DNA of 12,446 nucleotides from Hungateiclostridiaceae bacterium UBA1305 (GTDB lineage: Bacteria; Bacillota; Clostridia; Acetivibrionales; DTU013), in NCBI GenBank assembly GCA_002307275.1, contig DBTX01000032.1, positions 72,710 to 85,155 on the forward strand, given 5' to 3'. Under the pieces are notes generated by a model. The model did not search any database, had not been told where the DNA came from, and saw only the letters and a program-made list of their open reading frames with translations. Position 1 is the first letter of the stretch. Each line of letters begins with the position of its first letter. Shown here in pieces: positions 1 to 7,519 of this stretch. Position numbers and translations under genes: made by a program.

Positions 1-51
1 CCGAACAGTACCGCTCAAATCCAGACTTCAAATCAAGCTTTTCAAAAGATA

Positions 52-81
52 TTGACAACGTAATTTAATAAAGATTATAAT
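52..81 (+). promoter_or_regulatory. Consensus sigma-A promoter of the marR-efflux operon
   Basis: TTGACA at 52-57 and TATAAT at 76-81 are both perfect consensus hexamers, separated by 18 bp. Transcription would start near 88 and leave a leader of about 90 nt before the MarR start codon. A promoter this good in front of a MarR gene fits an operon that is held off by its own repressor. The surrounding AT-rich DNA contains partial dyads, such as CTTTTCAAAAG at 38-48 just upstream of the -35 and TATTCGCAATA at 102-112, but no clear MarR operator can be assigned. Confidence 0.75.
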
Positions 82-176
82 TTAATAGTTCGATTTCAAA
101 ATATTCGCAATACAAATAATTTGCATAAGAACTTTTTTCAGTATAGGCTATTTAAAATAAAGCGGGTGATAACAGT

Positions 177-680
177 ATGATACAGATCATTGAACTTCTC
201 AGCCGGATAAACTCTCTTCTGATGAGAGACTTGATGCCTTCCATCAAAGCAGAGAATCTTACGCCAACGGAGATGTTAATTATTTGGAAGGTTTATCGAA
301 AAGAGCACTGTAAAACGACCGACATTGCAAAAGATGCCGATGTCCCTCCAAGTACCTTTACCGGAATTGTAGATCGGCTGGTTATGAGAAAGTACCTTAC
401 AAGAATATACGATCTGGAAGACCGGCGAAGTGTTCTGATCTCCGGTACAAAAGAATTAGAGGACCTGATGGGTCATCTTGTCCTAAGATTTGATGATGCA
501 CTGGAAAAAATTTTTACGAATATGCCGGAAGACGTTTTTCAGAATATAAATGAAAACTTGAAAATACTATATCAATATTTGGATCAGGAAAATAAAGCAG
601 ACTCCGGATGCGAAAAAGGTGAATCAGATCAAAATCAATTACGAGGCAGGTGTTGTCCGATAGAAAAAACAAATACTTAA
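177..680 (+). CDS. MarR-family transcriptional regulator
   Basis: This 167-residue protein is a winged helix-turn-helix regulator of the MarR type, which normally binds DNA as a dimer and releases it on ligand binding or oxidation. The N-terminal dimerisation helix is followed by the HTH: helix alpha-3 near residues 46-54, and a recognition helix beginning PPSTFTGIVDRL near 57-68. The wing contains the family signature DLEDRRSVLISGT near 80-92. The C-terminal helices (about 95-138) complete the dimer interface. The ATG at 177 is preceded by GGGTGAT at 164-170. It is the first gene of the efflux operon, under a consensus promoter, so it probably represses the operon in response to the exported compound. 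Oddly, the protein continues past the last helix with a polar tail containing Cys145, Cys159 and Cys160, in addition to Cys45. The family call is secure; ligand and operator are unknown. Confidence 0.93.
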   Translation: MIQIIELLSRINSLLMRDLMPSIKAENLTPTEMLIIWKVYRKEHCKTTDIAKDADVPPSTFTGIVDRLVMRKYLTRIYDLEDRRSVLISGTKELEDLMGHLVLRFDDALEKIFTNMPEDVFQNINENLKILYQYLDQENKADSGCEKGESDQNQLRGRCCPIEKTNT

Positions 681-751
681 TTTTATAAAGAATTGTATGT
701 AAAATGAAAGAAGACACAAATAATAGAATTAGTGTAAAGGGTGGAGTTAAT

Positions 752-1450
752 ATGAAGAAGTTTAAAATTATAGCAACCATAGTTGTTTTATTGCTTCTAG
801 CCGGGGGAGGCATTGGCTTATATTATTACATATATGAAAACAGTCACTTTTTTTCAACAGAGAATGCATCTATCACAGCTACCATGGTCACTATCACACC
901 GGAAGTCACAGGTAAGATAACAAACTGGGATGTAAAAGTGGGCGATGACGTAAAAGCCAGTCAAACACTTGGACACCAGGACATAAGCTCGCTGGTTACA
1001 AGCAGCACCATCAATTCACAAGCCTTAAACAGTACGGCAGATGCAATTGCCTCAAAATCAGATATAAAAACGCCAATTGACGGTAAGGTAATACAATCTG
1101 ATGTGGTAAAAGGCGAAGTGGTTTCTCCGGGGATGGATATTTGTACGATTGCAGATATGAGTAATATATATATTAAAGCAAATATTGAAGAAACAGATAT
1201 ATTAAAAATTAATCCGGGTCAAAAGGTGGATATCAAGATTGACGCCTATCCCGGAAAAGACTTTTCAGGGTATGTCGAGAGTATCGGACAGGCGACGGAA
1301 TCCGTATTTGCAGCATTTCCGTCACTGAGCACAAGCGGTACCTTCTCAAAAACTATCCAGCTGATTCCTGTTAAAATTAATATCGTTAATGTGTCCAGTT
1401 TTAAATTTTTACCTGGAATGAACACAACTGTTAAAATTCATATTAAATAG
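752..1450 (+). CDS. Short HlyD/EmrA-like membrane fusion (adaptor) protein
   Basis: The protein has 232 residues. It begins with an uncleaved-looking signal anchor (about 5-29, hydrophobic, ending GLYYYIYEN), so the rest would lie outside the cytoplasmic membrane. Residues 38-76 form the first biotinyl-lipoyl half motif (NASITATMVTITPEVTGKI, then VGDDV). Residues 104-135 form the second half (IKTPIDGKVIQ, then VSPGMDICTIAD). A beta-barrel domain follows (ANIEETDILKINPGQKVDIKIDAYPG). Between the lipoyl halves there are only about 28 residues, so the long alpha-helical hairpin typical of EmrA or HlyD is almost absent. The start at 752 is chosen because GGGTGGAG lies 6-13 bases upstream and the signal anchor begins there; an in-frame ATG at 704 has no such site. 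It is followed 17 bp later by a second adaptor gene and then two ABC exporter genes. The family is clear; its exact role is inferred. Confidence 0.88.
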   Translation: MKKFKIIATIVVLLLLAGGGIGLYYYIYENSHFFSTENASITATMVTITPEVTGKITNWDVKVGDDVKASQTLGHQDISSLVTSSTINSQALNSTADAIASKSDIKTPIDGKVIQSDVVKGEVVSPGMDICTIADMSNIYIKANIEETDILKINPGQKVDIKIDAYPGKDFSGYVESIGQATESVFAAFPSLSTSGTFSKTIQLIPVKINIVNVSSFKFLPGMNTTVKIHIK

Positions 1451-1467
1451 TCGAGTGGGGTGGAAAA

Positions 1468-2622
1468 ATGCAAAAGAAACTAAATATATTCCTGGCAATA
1501 TTGATTATCGGCTCCATATCAGTTTTCTCTACAGGCTGTACCGGCCAGACGGCAAGCAATGCGGACGGCATCAGTGCAGAGACAGCAACTGCAGATAAAC
1601 ACACAATGCAGACAACCCTGGATGTAGCCGGAATATTGGTTCCTGCTCAGTCTGTGAACATAGCTGGCAAGTTGTCCGGACAGGTAACAGATTTGACTTT
1701 GGATGCAGGCAGCAATGTAAAAATCGGCGATACGTTGATCGTTCTTGAAACAAAGACATTGAATGCACAGCTTGGACAGGCGGAAGCCGCTCTGCAATTG
1801 GCGAAAGCCTCCGTTAAAGCGGTACAGGACCAGGCAGATCAAGCTAAAATCAGCCTTGATGCGGCTCAAAAAGCCTATGATCAAACAAAAGCACTGATAG
1901 ATTCTTCTGCATCAACACAAAATCAATTGGATGACGCTGCCACTAATCTTAATCGTGCTGCAAAAGCCTATCAGACTGCCATCGGCTCTGCACAATTGCA
2001 GGCAGAAGCATCTGTCAAAACAGCAGAAGCGAATATAAACAGTGTCAAGGTTCAAATAGAAAATGCAGTCATTATCAGTCCAATCAACGGTATCATAACC
2101 AACCGTAATATCAATCCCGGAGAGATAGCGTCTCCAGGTGCTACTTTGTTAACCATAGCAGATACTTCGACATTAAAATTGAAAGGGACTATCCCACAGG
2201 CAGTAATATCCCTGTTACAAGTCGGGCAAGAAATAAATGTCAATGTGGATATATACCCGAACAAGGTATTTTCCGGCAAAATCGGGAATATTGGACCGAT
2301 GGCGGTGAGTACCGGAGAATATTTCCCCATAGAGATCAATATCATTAATTCTGACGGCATAAAGCCGGGACTATCCGCACATGCTTCCTTAAGTATCTCG
2401 GTAAATGATGGAGTGATCATTCCAACACAGGCAGTAGTACAGAATAACGGACAAAGCTATGTTTATGTCATAAAAAACAATGTTGCTTTAAAACGTACTG
2501 TAATACTGGGATTAAAGAACGATAAAGAAATCGAGATACTAAAGGGACTTGAATCAGGTGAAGCCGTGGCGGTAACAAACGTCAATATTCTGTTTGATAA
2601 TATGCCGGTAAATGCAAATTAA
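1468..2622 (+). CDS. RND-type periplasmic-adaptor-like lipoprotein (HlyD family)
   Basis: This 384-residue adaptor has an N-terminal lipoprotein signal: a hydrophobic stretch at 5-20 and a lipobox-like FSTG before Cys24. It should therefore be lipid-anchored on the outer face of the membrane. The domains are nested as in AcrA or MacA: lipoyl half at about 55-92 (GKLSGQVTDLTLDAGSNVKIGD), coiled-coil hairpin at about 95-198 (Ala/Gln-rich heptads), lipoyl half at about 201-232 (ISPINGIITNRNINPGE), beta-barrel at about 235-305, and a membrane-proximal domain to the end (VIIPTQAVVQNNGQSYVYVI). The hairpin tip contains SSASTQNQLDDA near 146-157, resembling tips that dock to TolC channels in Gram-negatives. 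GTGGGGTGG lies just upstream of the ATG. Its position before two ABC exporter genes suggests it completes that exporter. The call is firm for family, inferred for partner. Confidence 0.92.
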   Translation: MQKKLNIFLAILIIGSISVFSTGCTGQTASNADGISAETATADKHTMQTTLDVAGILVPAQSVNIAGKLSGQVTDLTLDAGSNVKIGDTLIVLETKTLNAQLGQAEAALQLAKASVKAVQDQADQAKISLDAAQKAYDQTKALIDSSASTQNQLDDAATNLNRAAKAYQTAIGSAQLQAEASVKTAEANINSVKVQIENAVIISPINGIITNRNINPGEIASPGATLLTIADTSTLKLKGTIPQAVISLLQVGQEINVNVDIYPNKVFSGKIGNIGPMAVSTGEYFPIEINIINSDGIKPGLSAHASLSISVNDGVIIPTQAVVQNNGQSYVYVIKNNVALKRTVILGLKNDKEIEILKGLESGEAVAVTNVNILFDNMPVNAN

Positions 2623-2647
2623 GGAAGTTTACAGGGGTTAAAACTAT

Positions 2648-4375
2648 ATGATTAAGTTATTCAGATTGTTAAAGCCATATGTTTGGCTTGTAATATTTAT
2701 CGTGCTTTTAATGTTCGGTCAGGCAATGGCGGAGCTTTACCTTCCCACACTGATGTCAGATGTTGTAAATAACGGAATGATGAAGGGTGACAGTACCTAC
2801 ATATTGAAATATGGCGCATACATGCTAATTGTTGCGTTGGGAAGCTCAGCCTGTTCCATACTGGGTAGTTTTATTTCATCCATCACTGCCGTTGGGTTTG
2901 GAAGAGATCTTCGCAATAAGGTTTTTACCAGAGTTGAGAGCTACTCGCTCCATGAATTTGACAAAATCGGCACAGCTTCTTTGATTACCAGAACAACCAA
3001 CGATATCACACAAATTCAAACCGTTTTGATCATGATGTTTCGTTTTTTGATCTATGCTCCGATTATGTGTATCGGCGGAATTATCATGGCTTTATCCAAA
3101 GATAAAGTTCTGACGATCATTTTTGCAATTGTACTGCCCATGCTGCTGGCTACAATAGGAATATTAGCCGGAACAGTTGTTCCCAAATTTAAAGCATTGC
3201 AGAAAAAGCTGGACAAAGTCAATCTGGTTCTGCGTGAGAACCTGATAGGCATCCGTGTTATACGTGCATTTAACAGACTGAATGTCGAGAAGGAGAGGTT
3301 TCTGGATGCAAATAAGGATTTGACGGACACTTCCATCAAAATCAACAAAATCATGGCTGCGATGCAGCCCATCATGATCGTTTTTATGAATGTCACATCA
3401 ATTGCAATCATATGGTTTGCAGGACTGCGAATCAATGAGAATAAAATGCAGATAGGCGATATGATGGCTTTCCTGCAGTATGCCATGCAGATCATGTTTT
3501 CTTTGATTATGGTTTCGATCATGTATGTCATGGTTCCGCGTGCACAAGCTTCAGCTGTCCGTATTAACGAAGTCCTGGACATGCTCCCTGAAATCAACGA
3601 TCCGATACACGCAAAAAAAGCGGATCAAAGAAAAGGATATATTGAATTCAGGAATGTTACCTTCAGCTATCCTGGTGCAGAACAGCCTGCTATTTCAAAT
3701 ATTTCCTTTTCGGCAAGTCCCGGTGAAACAACAGCAATTATCGGCGGTACCGGCTCTGGAAAGTCCACATTAATCAGTTTGGTTCCCCGTTTTTACGATA
3801 TAGATAGCGGAAACATCCTGGTTGACGGAGTCGATGTCCGGGAATTAACGCAAAAGGAATTAAGAGCAAAAATCGGATTTGTACCACAATCGGCAGTTTT
3901 GTTTTCCGGATCCGCAGCCGATAATATCCGGTATGGTAAGGATGATGCGACGGAAGAAGAAATAAGGCATGCTGCCGAGGTCGCTCAGGCAGGAGAGTTT
4001 ATAGCCAATATGAAGGACGGTTATGAATCTGAGATTTCACAAGGCGGAACCAATGTTTCGGGCGGTCAGAAACAGCGTCTGTCCATCGCACGTGCTCTGA
4101 TCAGGAGACCGGAAATATATATTTTCGATGATAGCTTCTCAGCGCTTGATTTTAAAACTGATGCAAAATTACGTGCCGCACTGAAAAAAGAAATACAGGA
4201 TTCTACAGTAATCATCGTAGCGCAGCGTGTAAGTACGGTTATGGATGCAGACAGGATCATTGTATTGGATGACGGGCAGATTGTTGGAACAGGCAGCCAT
4301 AGAGAACTTTTAAAAACCTGTGAGGTATATCATGAAATCGTATCCTCCCAGCTGTCAGAGGAGGAAATCGCATGA
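2648..4375 (+). CDS. Heterodimeric ABC exporter, subunit with degenerate catalytic residues
   Basis: This half-size exporter (575 residues) has a six-helix transmembrane domain (about 1-320) fused to a C-terminal nucleotide-binding domain (about 335-570). It begins with the family-typical ELYLPTLMSDVVNNGM after the first span. NBD motifs: Walker A GGTGSGKST at 366-374, Q-loop VPQSAVLF, complete signature VSGGQ at 470-474, Walker B IYIFDD with Asp494, D-loop SALD. The catalytic Glu is replaced by Asp495 and the switch-loop His by Gln526 (IIVAQRVST). In characterised heterodimeric exporters such as TM287/288 and BmrCD, one subunit carries exactly such substitutions and contributes the non-hydrolysing ATP site. 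The next gene overlaps it by 4 bp and supplies the complementary motifs. It probably expels lipophilic drugs, lipids or peptides from the cytoplasmic membrane. The substrate cannot be read from the sequence. Confidence 0.95.
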   Translation: MIKLFRLLKPYVWLVIFIVLLMFGQAMAELYLPTLMSDVVNNGMMKGDSTYILKYGAYMLIVALGSSACSILGSFISSITAVGFGRDLRNKVFTRVESYSLHEFDKIGTASLITRTTNDITQIQTVLIMMFRFLIYAPIMCIGGIIMALSKDKVLTIIFAIVLPMLLATIGILAGTVVPKFKALQKKLDKVNLVLRENLIGIRVIRAFNRLNVEKERFLDANKDLTDTSIKINKIMAAMQPIMIVFMNVTSIAIIWFAGLRINENKMQIGDMMAFLQYAMQIMFSLIMVSIMYVMVPRAQASAVRINEVLDMLPEINDPIHAKKADQRKGYIEFRNVTFSYPGAEQPAISNISFSASPGETTAIIGGTGSGKSTLISLVPRFYDIDSGNILVDGVDVRELTQKELRAKIGFVPQSAVLFSGSAADNIRYGKDDATEEEIRHAAEVAQAGEFIANMKDGYESEISQGGTNVSGGQKQRLSIARALIRRPEIYIFDDSFSALDFKTDAKLRAALKKEIQDSTVIIVAQRVSTVMDADRIIVLDDGQIVGTGSHRELLKTCEVYHEIVSSQLSEEEIA

Positions 4376-6339
4376 GTGAGGCGCAAGTAGCCGGAAAACC
4401 TGCTGCAGGCCAGCAGAGACAAGGCGGAAGGGGCCCGATGGGCGGCGGCCCGATGATGAGAGGGCCTGTACAAAAAGCAAAAGACTTTAAGGGTACGCTC
4501 AAACGGCTGGTGGGATATCTGATGCCTGAAAGATACCGTTTTATAGCAGTATTTATACTAGCTGTTTTGAGTACACTTTTCAGTATAGTCGGCCCAAAGA
4601 TAATGGGAAAAGCGACTACCAAGCTTGGAGACGGAATCCTGGCAAAATATATGCACGTGATTGAACTTGACTTTGCGATTCTCAGGAAAATGCCTTCTTC
4701 TACCATAGAAGTTATCAAGAATCAACCGATACCTAAATTTGATTTTGAATATATTGGGCATATCCTTCTGCTTATGATAGCATTATACATCCTTAGTGCA
4801 CTTTTTAATTTCATGATGTCCTATATCATGGCGAGTGTTTCTCAAAAGACGGTATTTACCATGCGTAATGATGTCAAAGAAAAACTTGATCATTTGCCGT
4901 TAAAATATTTTGACTCGCATACCCATGGAGATATATTGAGCCGTGTAACGAATGATATGGACAATATTGCCCAGACTTTACAACAAAGTCTCACACAATT
5001 GATTACTTCAATTGTGACCATCCTTGGCATCATGGTGATGATGCTGTCCATCAGCCCGTTGATGACGCTTATCGCATTGGTAACACTGCCTCTTTCTGCA
5101 CTGATTACTTCAAAGATCGCAAAAAATTCTCAGATATTTTTTGGGGACCAGCAGAAAATTCTGGGGCAGCTAAACGGACATGTTGAAGAAATGTATACAG
5201 GTCATAAAATTGTCAAGGTATTCGGACGTGAGGATGACTCTGTCAAAGAATTTAAAGAACTTAATAATAAGCTCTACGCTGTCGGCTGGAAAGCACAATT
5301 TATGTCCGGTATCATCATGCCGGCACTGAACTTTGTAAGTAATGTAGGATATGTTGCAGTTTGTGTAGTCGGTGGTCTGATGGTTGCCAAGAACAAAATT
5401 GATGTTGGAGATATTCAGGCATTTATACAGTATATGCGGCAATTTTCAATGCCAATTGTTCAAACTGCGAATATAGCTAATATCATTCAATCCACTGTTG
5501 CCTCTGCGGAACGTGTCTTTGAAATTCTTGATGAACAGGAAGAGAGTTCCGATCAGGAAGATGCTGCATTGATTAGTTCTCCGAATGGAGAAGTTAGATT
5601 TAGCCATGTTAAGTTTGGCTATAAAGAGGATGCCCCTCTGATTGAAGATATGAACCTTGAAGCAAAACAGGGTGATACGATTGCGATCGTCGGTCCGACT
5701 GGTGCCGGAAAGACCACATTAATCAATCTGTTAATGCGTTTCTATGAAATAAAAGGCGGGGCCATTACCATTAACGGGATCAATATTAAGGATATGAAAC
5801 GTGGAAATCTGCGTACGATGTTCGGTATGGTTCTGCAAGATACCTGGCTGTTTAATGGAACCATACGGGACAATATCGCTTATGGTCGTGTTGGCGCTAC
5901 TGATAATGAAGTTATTTCCGCAGCCAAAGCAGCACATGCGGATCATTTTATACGTACACTGCCCGAAGGCTATAATACTGTCTTAAACGAAGAAGCCTCC
6001 AATATCTCTCAAGGACAGAAACAGCTGCTGACGATCGCAAGGGCAATTCTTGCCAACCCGCTGATACTGATCCTGGACGAGGCCACCAGCAATGTCGATA
6101 CAAGAACAGAGGTCTTGATACAGAAAGCAATGGGCAATCTTATGCAGGGCAGAACCAGTTTTGTCATTGCCCACAGATTATCTACCATACGGGATGCGCA
6201 TTTAATACTGGTTATGAATAAGGGAAGTATTATAGAACAGGGAAATCATAAAGAACTTTTGGATAAAAAAGGCTTCTATGCAGATCTTTACAACAGCCAG
6301 TTTACAGGTGCAGATATCGAAGGTGAATCAGTATCATAA
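4372..6339 (+). CDS. Heterodimeric ABC exporter, catalytically competent subunit
   Basis: This is the second half-exporter, 655 residues. It starts inside the previous stop codon (ATGA) behind AGAGGAGGA at 4357-4365, so the two are probably translationally coupled. A Gly/Pro/Met-rich cytoplasmic N-terminus (about 17-32, GGRGPMGGGPMMRGP) precedes the six-helix domain. An enlarged extracytoplasmic loop of about 40 residues (84-122) lies between spans 1 and 2. NBD motifs: Walker A GPTGAGKTT at 441-449, Q-loop VLQDTWLF, Walker B LILILDE with Asp569 and catalytic Glu570, switch His601 (FVIAHRLST). Its signature is ISQGQ (545-549) instead of LSGGQ. Pairing with the first subunit therefore gives one canonical ATP site (this Walker A, Glu and His plus the partner's SGGQ) and one degenerate site. 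No clear terminator follows it, so read-through towards rpmG is possible. Confidence 0.95.
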   Translation: MSEAQVAGKPAAGQQRQGGRGPMGGGPMMRGPVQKAKDFKGTLKRLVGYLMPERYRFIAVFILAVLSTLFSIVGPKIMGKATTKLGDGILAKYMHVIELDFAILRKMPSSTIEVIKNQPIPKFDFEYIGHILLLMIALYILSALFNFMMSYIMASVSQKTVFTMRNDVKEKLDHLPLKYFDSHTHGDILSRVTNDMDNIAQTLQQSLTQLITSIVTILGIMVMMLSISPLMTLIALVTLPLSALITSKIAKNSQIFFGDQQKILGQLNGHVEEMYTGHKIVKVFGREDDSVKEFKELNNKLYAVGWKAQFMSGIIMPALNFVSNVGYVAVCVVGGLMVAKNKIDVGDIQAFIQYMRQFSMPIVQTANIANIIQSTVASAERVFEILDEQEESSDQEDAALISSPNGEVRFSHVKFGYKEDAPLIEDMNLEAKQGDTIAIVGPTGAGKTTLINLLMRFYEIKGGAITINGINIKDMKRGNLRTMFGMVLQDTWLFNGTIRDNIAYGRVGATDNEVISAAKAAHADHFIRTLPEGYNTVLNEEASNISQGQKQLLTIARAILANPLILILDEATSNVDTRTEVLIQKAMGNLMQGRTSFVIAHRLSTIRDAHLILVMNKGSIIEQGNHKELLDKKGFYADLYNSQFTGADIEGESVS

Positions 6340-6425
6340 AATCTGTAATGAATATTATCCAAGGGTTTTCATACTTCAGTTGTGCGAGTAAACATTCATT
6401 TTTAACTGGCTGTAAATATTGATCC

Positions 6426-6454
6426 TTGACTTTTAAATTAGTTTGTGTTAAATT
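6426..6454 (+). promoter_or_regulatory. Candidate promoter of the rpmG-secE-nusG operon
   Basis: TTGACT at 6426-6431 and TAAATT at 6449-6454 are separated by 17 bp in an AT-rich gap of 235 bp between the efflux operon and rpmG. The -35 matches five of six bases and the -10 four of six. Transcription would begin near 6461, leaving a leader of about 115 nt. No other pair of hexamers in the gap looks better. Confidence 0.5.
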
Positions 6455-6462
6455 ATTTATTG

Positions 6463-6486
6463 CTCCGTCTTGGAGGTCTTTTTTTT
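6463..6486 (+). terminator. Weak hairpin followed by an eight-T run
   Basis: CTCC at 6463-6466 can pair with GGAG at 6472-6475 around a five-base loop, and a run of eight T follows at 6479-6486. The four-pair stem is short for an intrinsic terminator. It could end read-through from the efflux operon or sit at the very 5' end of the rpmG transcript. Only the T-run is striking. Confidence 0.25.
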
Positions 6487-6574
6487 GTGCTATGAATAAA
6501 CAGGCGCTGAAAACGGGCGTTTGGACGAATATGTAATACACCCTTAATATTAACAGGGGCTGGAGGTGTCGTAA

Positions 6575-6724
6575 ATGAGAGTCAAAATCGTAATGGCGTG
6601 CATTGATTGCAAGCAGAGGAATTACAATACCATGAAAAACAAAAAGAATGATCCCGACAGAATTGAAATGAAGAAATACTGCAAGTTCTGCCATAAGCAT
6701 ACGGTCCACAAGGAAACAAAATAA
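6575..6724 (+). CDS. rpmG: Large ribosomal subunit protein bL33
   Basis: The 49-residue product is ribosomal protein L33, a small basic protein of the 50S subunit near the E site. It was found by reading the sequence directly. It starts MRVKIVMACIDCKQRNY and ends KYCKFCHKHTVHKETK. The four cysteines (9, 12, 36, 39) in two CxxC pairs identify the zinc-binding (C+) paralogue type, the form whose zinc-free counterpart replaces it under zinc limitation in some Firmicutes. GGAGGT at 6562-6567 sits 7 bases before the ATG. It is followed after 20 bp by secE, the usual clostridial and bacillar order. The identification is secure. Confidence 0.96.
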   Translation: MRVKIVMACIDCKQRNYNTMKNKKNDPDRIEMKKYCKFCHKHTVHKETK

Positions 6725-6744
6725 ACTGACGGAGGTGCACACAT

Positions 6745-6969
6745 ATGACTGAAAATGCTCGCACATCCAAGCTGGATAATGCCAGGAAAAAAATTGTCAA
6801 GTTCTTCAAGGATATCAGGAATGAACTTAAGAAGGTAATCTGGCCGACAAAAGATCAGCTTATAAACAATACTATTACAGTATTAATGGTTTGTTTGCTG
6901 GTTGGTGCAGTAATCTGGATATCTGATGAGGTTCTCACGAAGGTAGTGGAATGGACTCTGACGAAGTAA
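6745..6969 (+). CDS. secE: Preprotein translocase subunit SecE
   Basis: The 74-residue product is the short, single-span SecE typical of Gram-positive bacteria; the E. coli protein has three spans. SecE clamps SecY in the SecYEG channel in the cytoplasmic membrane. The sequence shows the amphipathic surface helix with the conserved FFKDIRNELKKVIWPTKDQ (about 20-38), followed by one transmembrane helix (about 42-60, ITVLMVCLLVGAVIWIS). GGAGGT at 6731-6736 lies 8 bases before the ATG. The gene sits between rpmG and nusG, which is its standard place, and is probably cotranscribed with both. Confidence 0.96.
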   Translation: MTENARTSKLDNARKKIVKFFKDIRNELKKVIWPTKDQLINNTITVLMVCLLVGAVIWISDEVLTKVVEWTLTK

Positions 6970-6985
6970 TGAGGGAGGACATGAC

Positions 6986-7519
6986 ATGCTTGTCAATGAT
7001 ATGCCCGAAATAGCCAAATGGTATGTAGTACATACTTATTCAGGCTATGAGAATAAGGTTAAAGCCAATTTGGAAAAAATAGTAGAGAACAGAAACATGC
7101 AGGAACACATCCTTGATATCGTTGTTCCAATGGAAGAACAGATAGAAATCAAGGACGGCAAAAAAAAGGCAACTTTGAGAAAAGTTTTCCCGGGATATGT
7201 TCTTGTGAAAATGCTTATGACGGATGAGTCCTGGTATGTCGTAAGAAACACCAGAGGCGTCACCGGCTTTGTCGGACCGGGATCCAAACCTGTTCCGCTG
7301 ACAGATGATGAAGTCCGTACCATGGGTGTCGAAGAATTCGCGCCTTTGCTTGATTATGCAGTCAATGATAATGTACGGGTTACGAACGGACCGCTTGAAA
7401 ACTTTATTGGTATCGTTGAAGAGATCAATATAGAAAAGAAGAAGGTAAGGGTATCTGTATCCATGTTCGGCAGGGAAACCCCCGTTGAACTGGAACTGAC
7501 GCAGATACAGAAACTATAA
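6986..7519 (+). CDS. nusG: Transcription termination/antitermination factor NusG
   Basis: The 177-residue product is NusG, the Spt5-family elongation factor that binds the RNA polymerase clamp. It affects pausing and termination and couples polymerase to ribosome or Rho. The NGN domain (about 8-115) begins AKWYVVHTYSGYENKV and contains VFPGYVLVKM and VRNTRGVTGFVG. The KOW domain (about 125-177) shows VRVTNGPLENFIGIVEEI and ends ELTQIQKL. The start at 6986 is favoured because GGGAGG at 6973-6978 lies 7 bases upstream; the alternative ATG at 7001 is 22 bases from it. It follows secE by 16 bp. Downstream lies an unusually long, structured spacer before rplK. Confidence 0.97.
   Translation: MLVNDMPEIAKWYVVHTYSGYENKVKANLEKIVENRNMQEHILDIVVPMEEQIEIKDGKKKATLRKVFPGYVLVKMLMTDESWYVVRNTRGVTGFVGPGSKPVPLTDDEVRTMGVEEFAPLLDYAVNDNVRVTNGPLENFIGIVEEINIEKKKVRVSVSMFGRETPVELELTQIQKL

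Noticed and set aside
1..68. Possible 3' end of an upstream gene
   Set aside because: Two + frames are open from base 1 (stops at 61-63 and 66-68), but about 20 codons without a motif cannot be told from chance, and the consensus promoter overlaps them.
704..751. Earlier ATG at 704 for the short HlyD-like gene
   Set aside because: It has no ribosome binding site and would put 16 polar residues before the signal anchor; 752 has a good site.
6492..6536. 14-codon ORF in the rpmG leader
   Set aside because: The GGAGG at 6472-6476 is 15 bases away, too far, and the peptide has no repeated or regulatory codons.
6302..6766. Minus-strand 154-residue open frame over the end of the ABC gene, rpmG and the start of secE
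   Set aside because: It overlaps real genes antisense, has no recognisable domain and no ribosome binding site.
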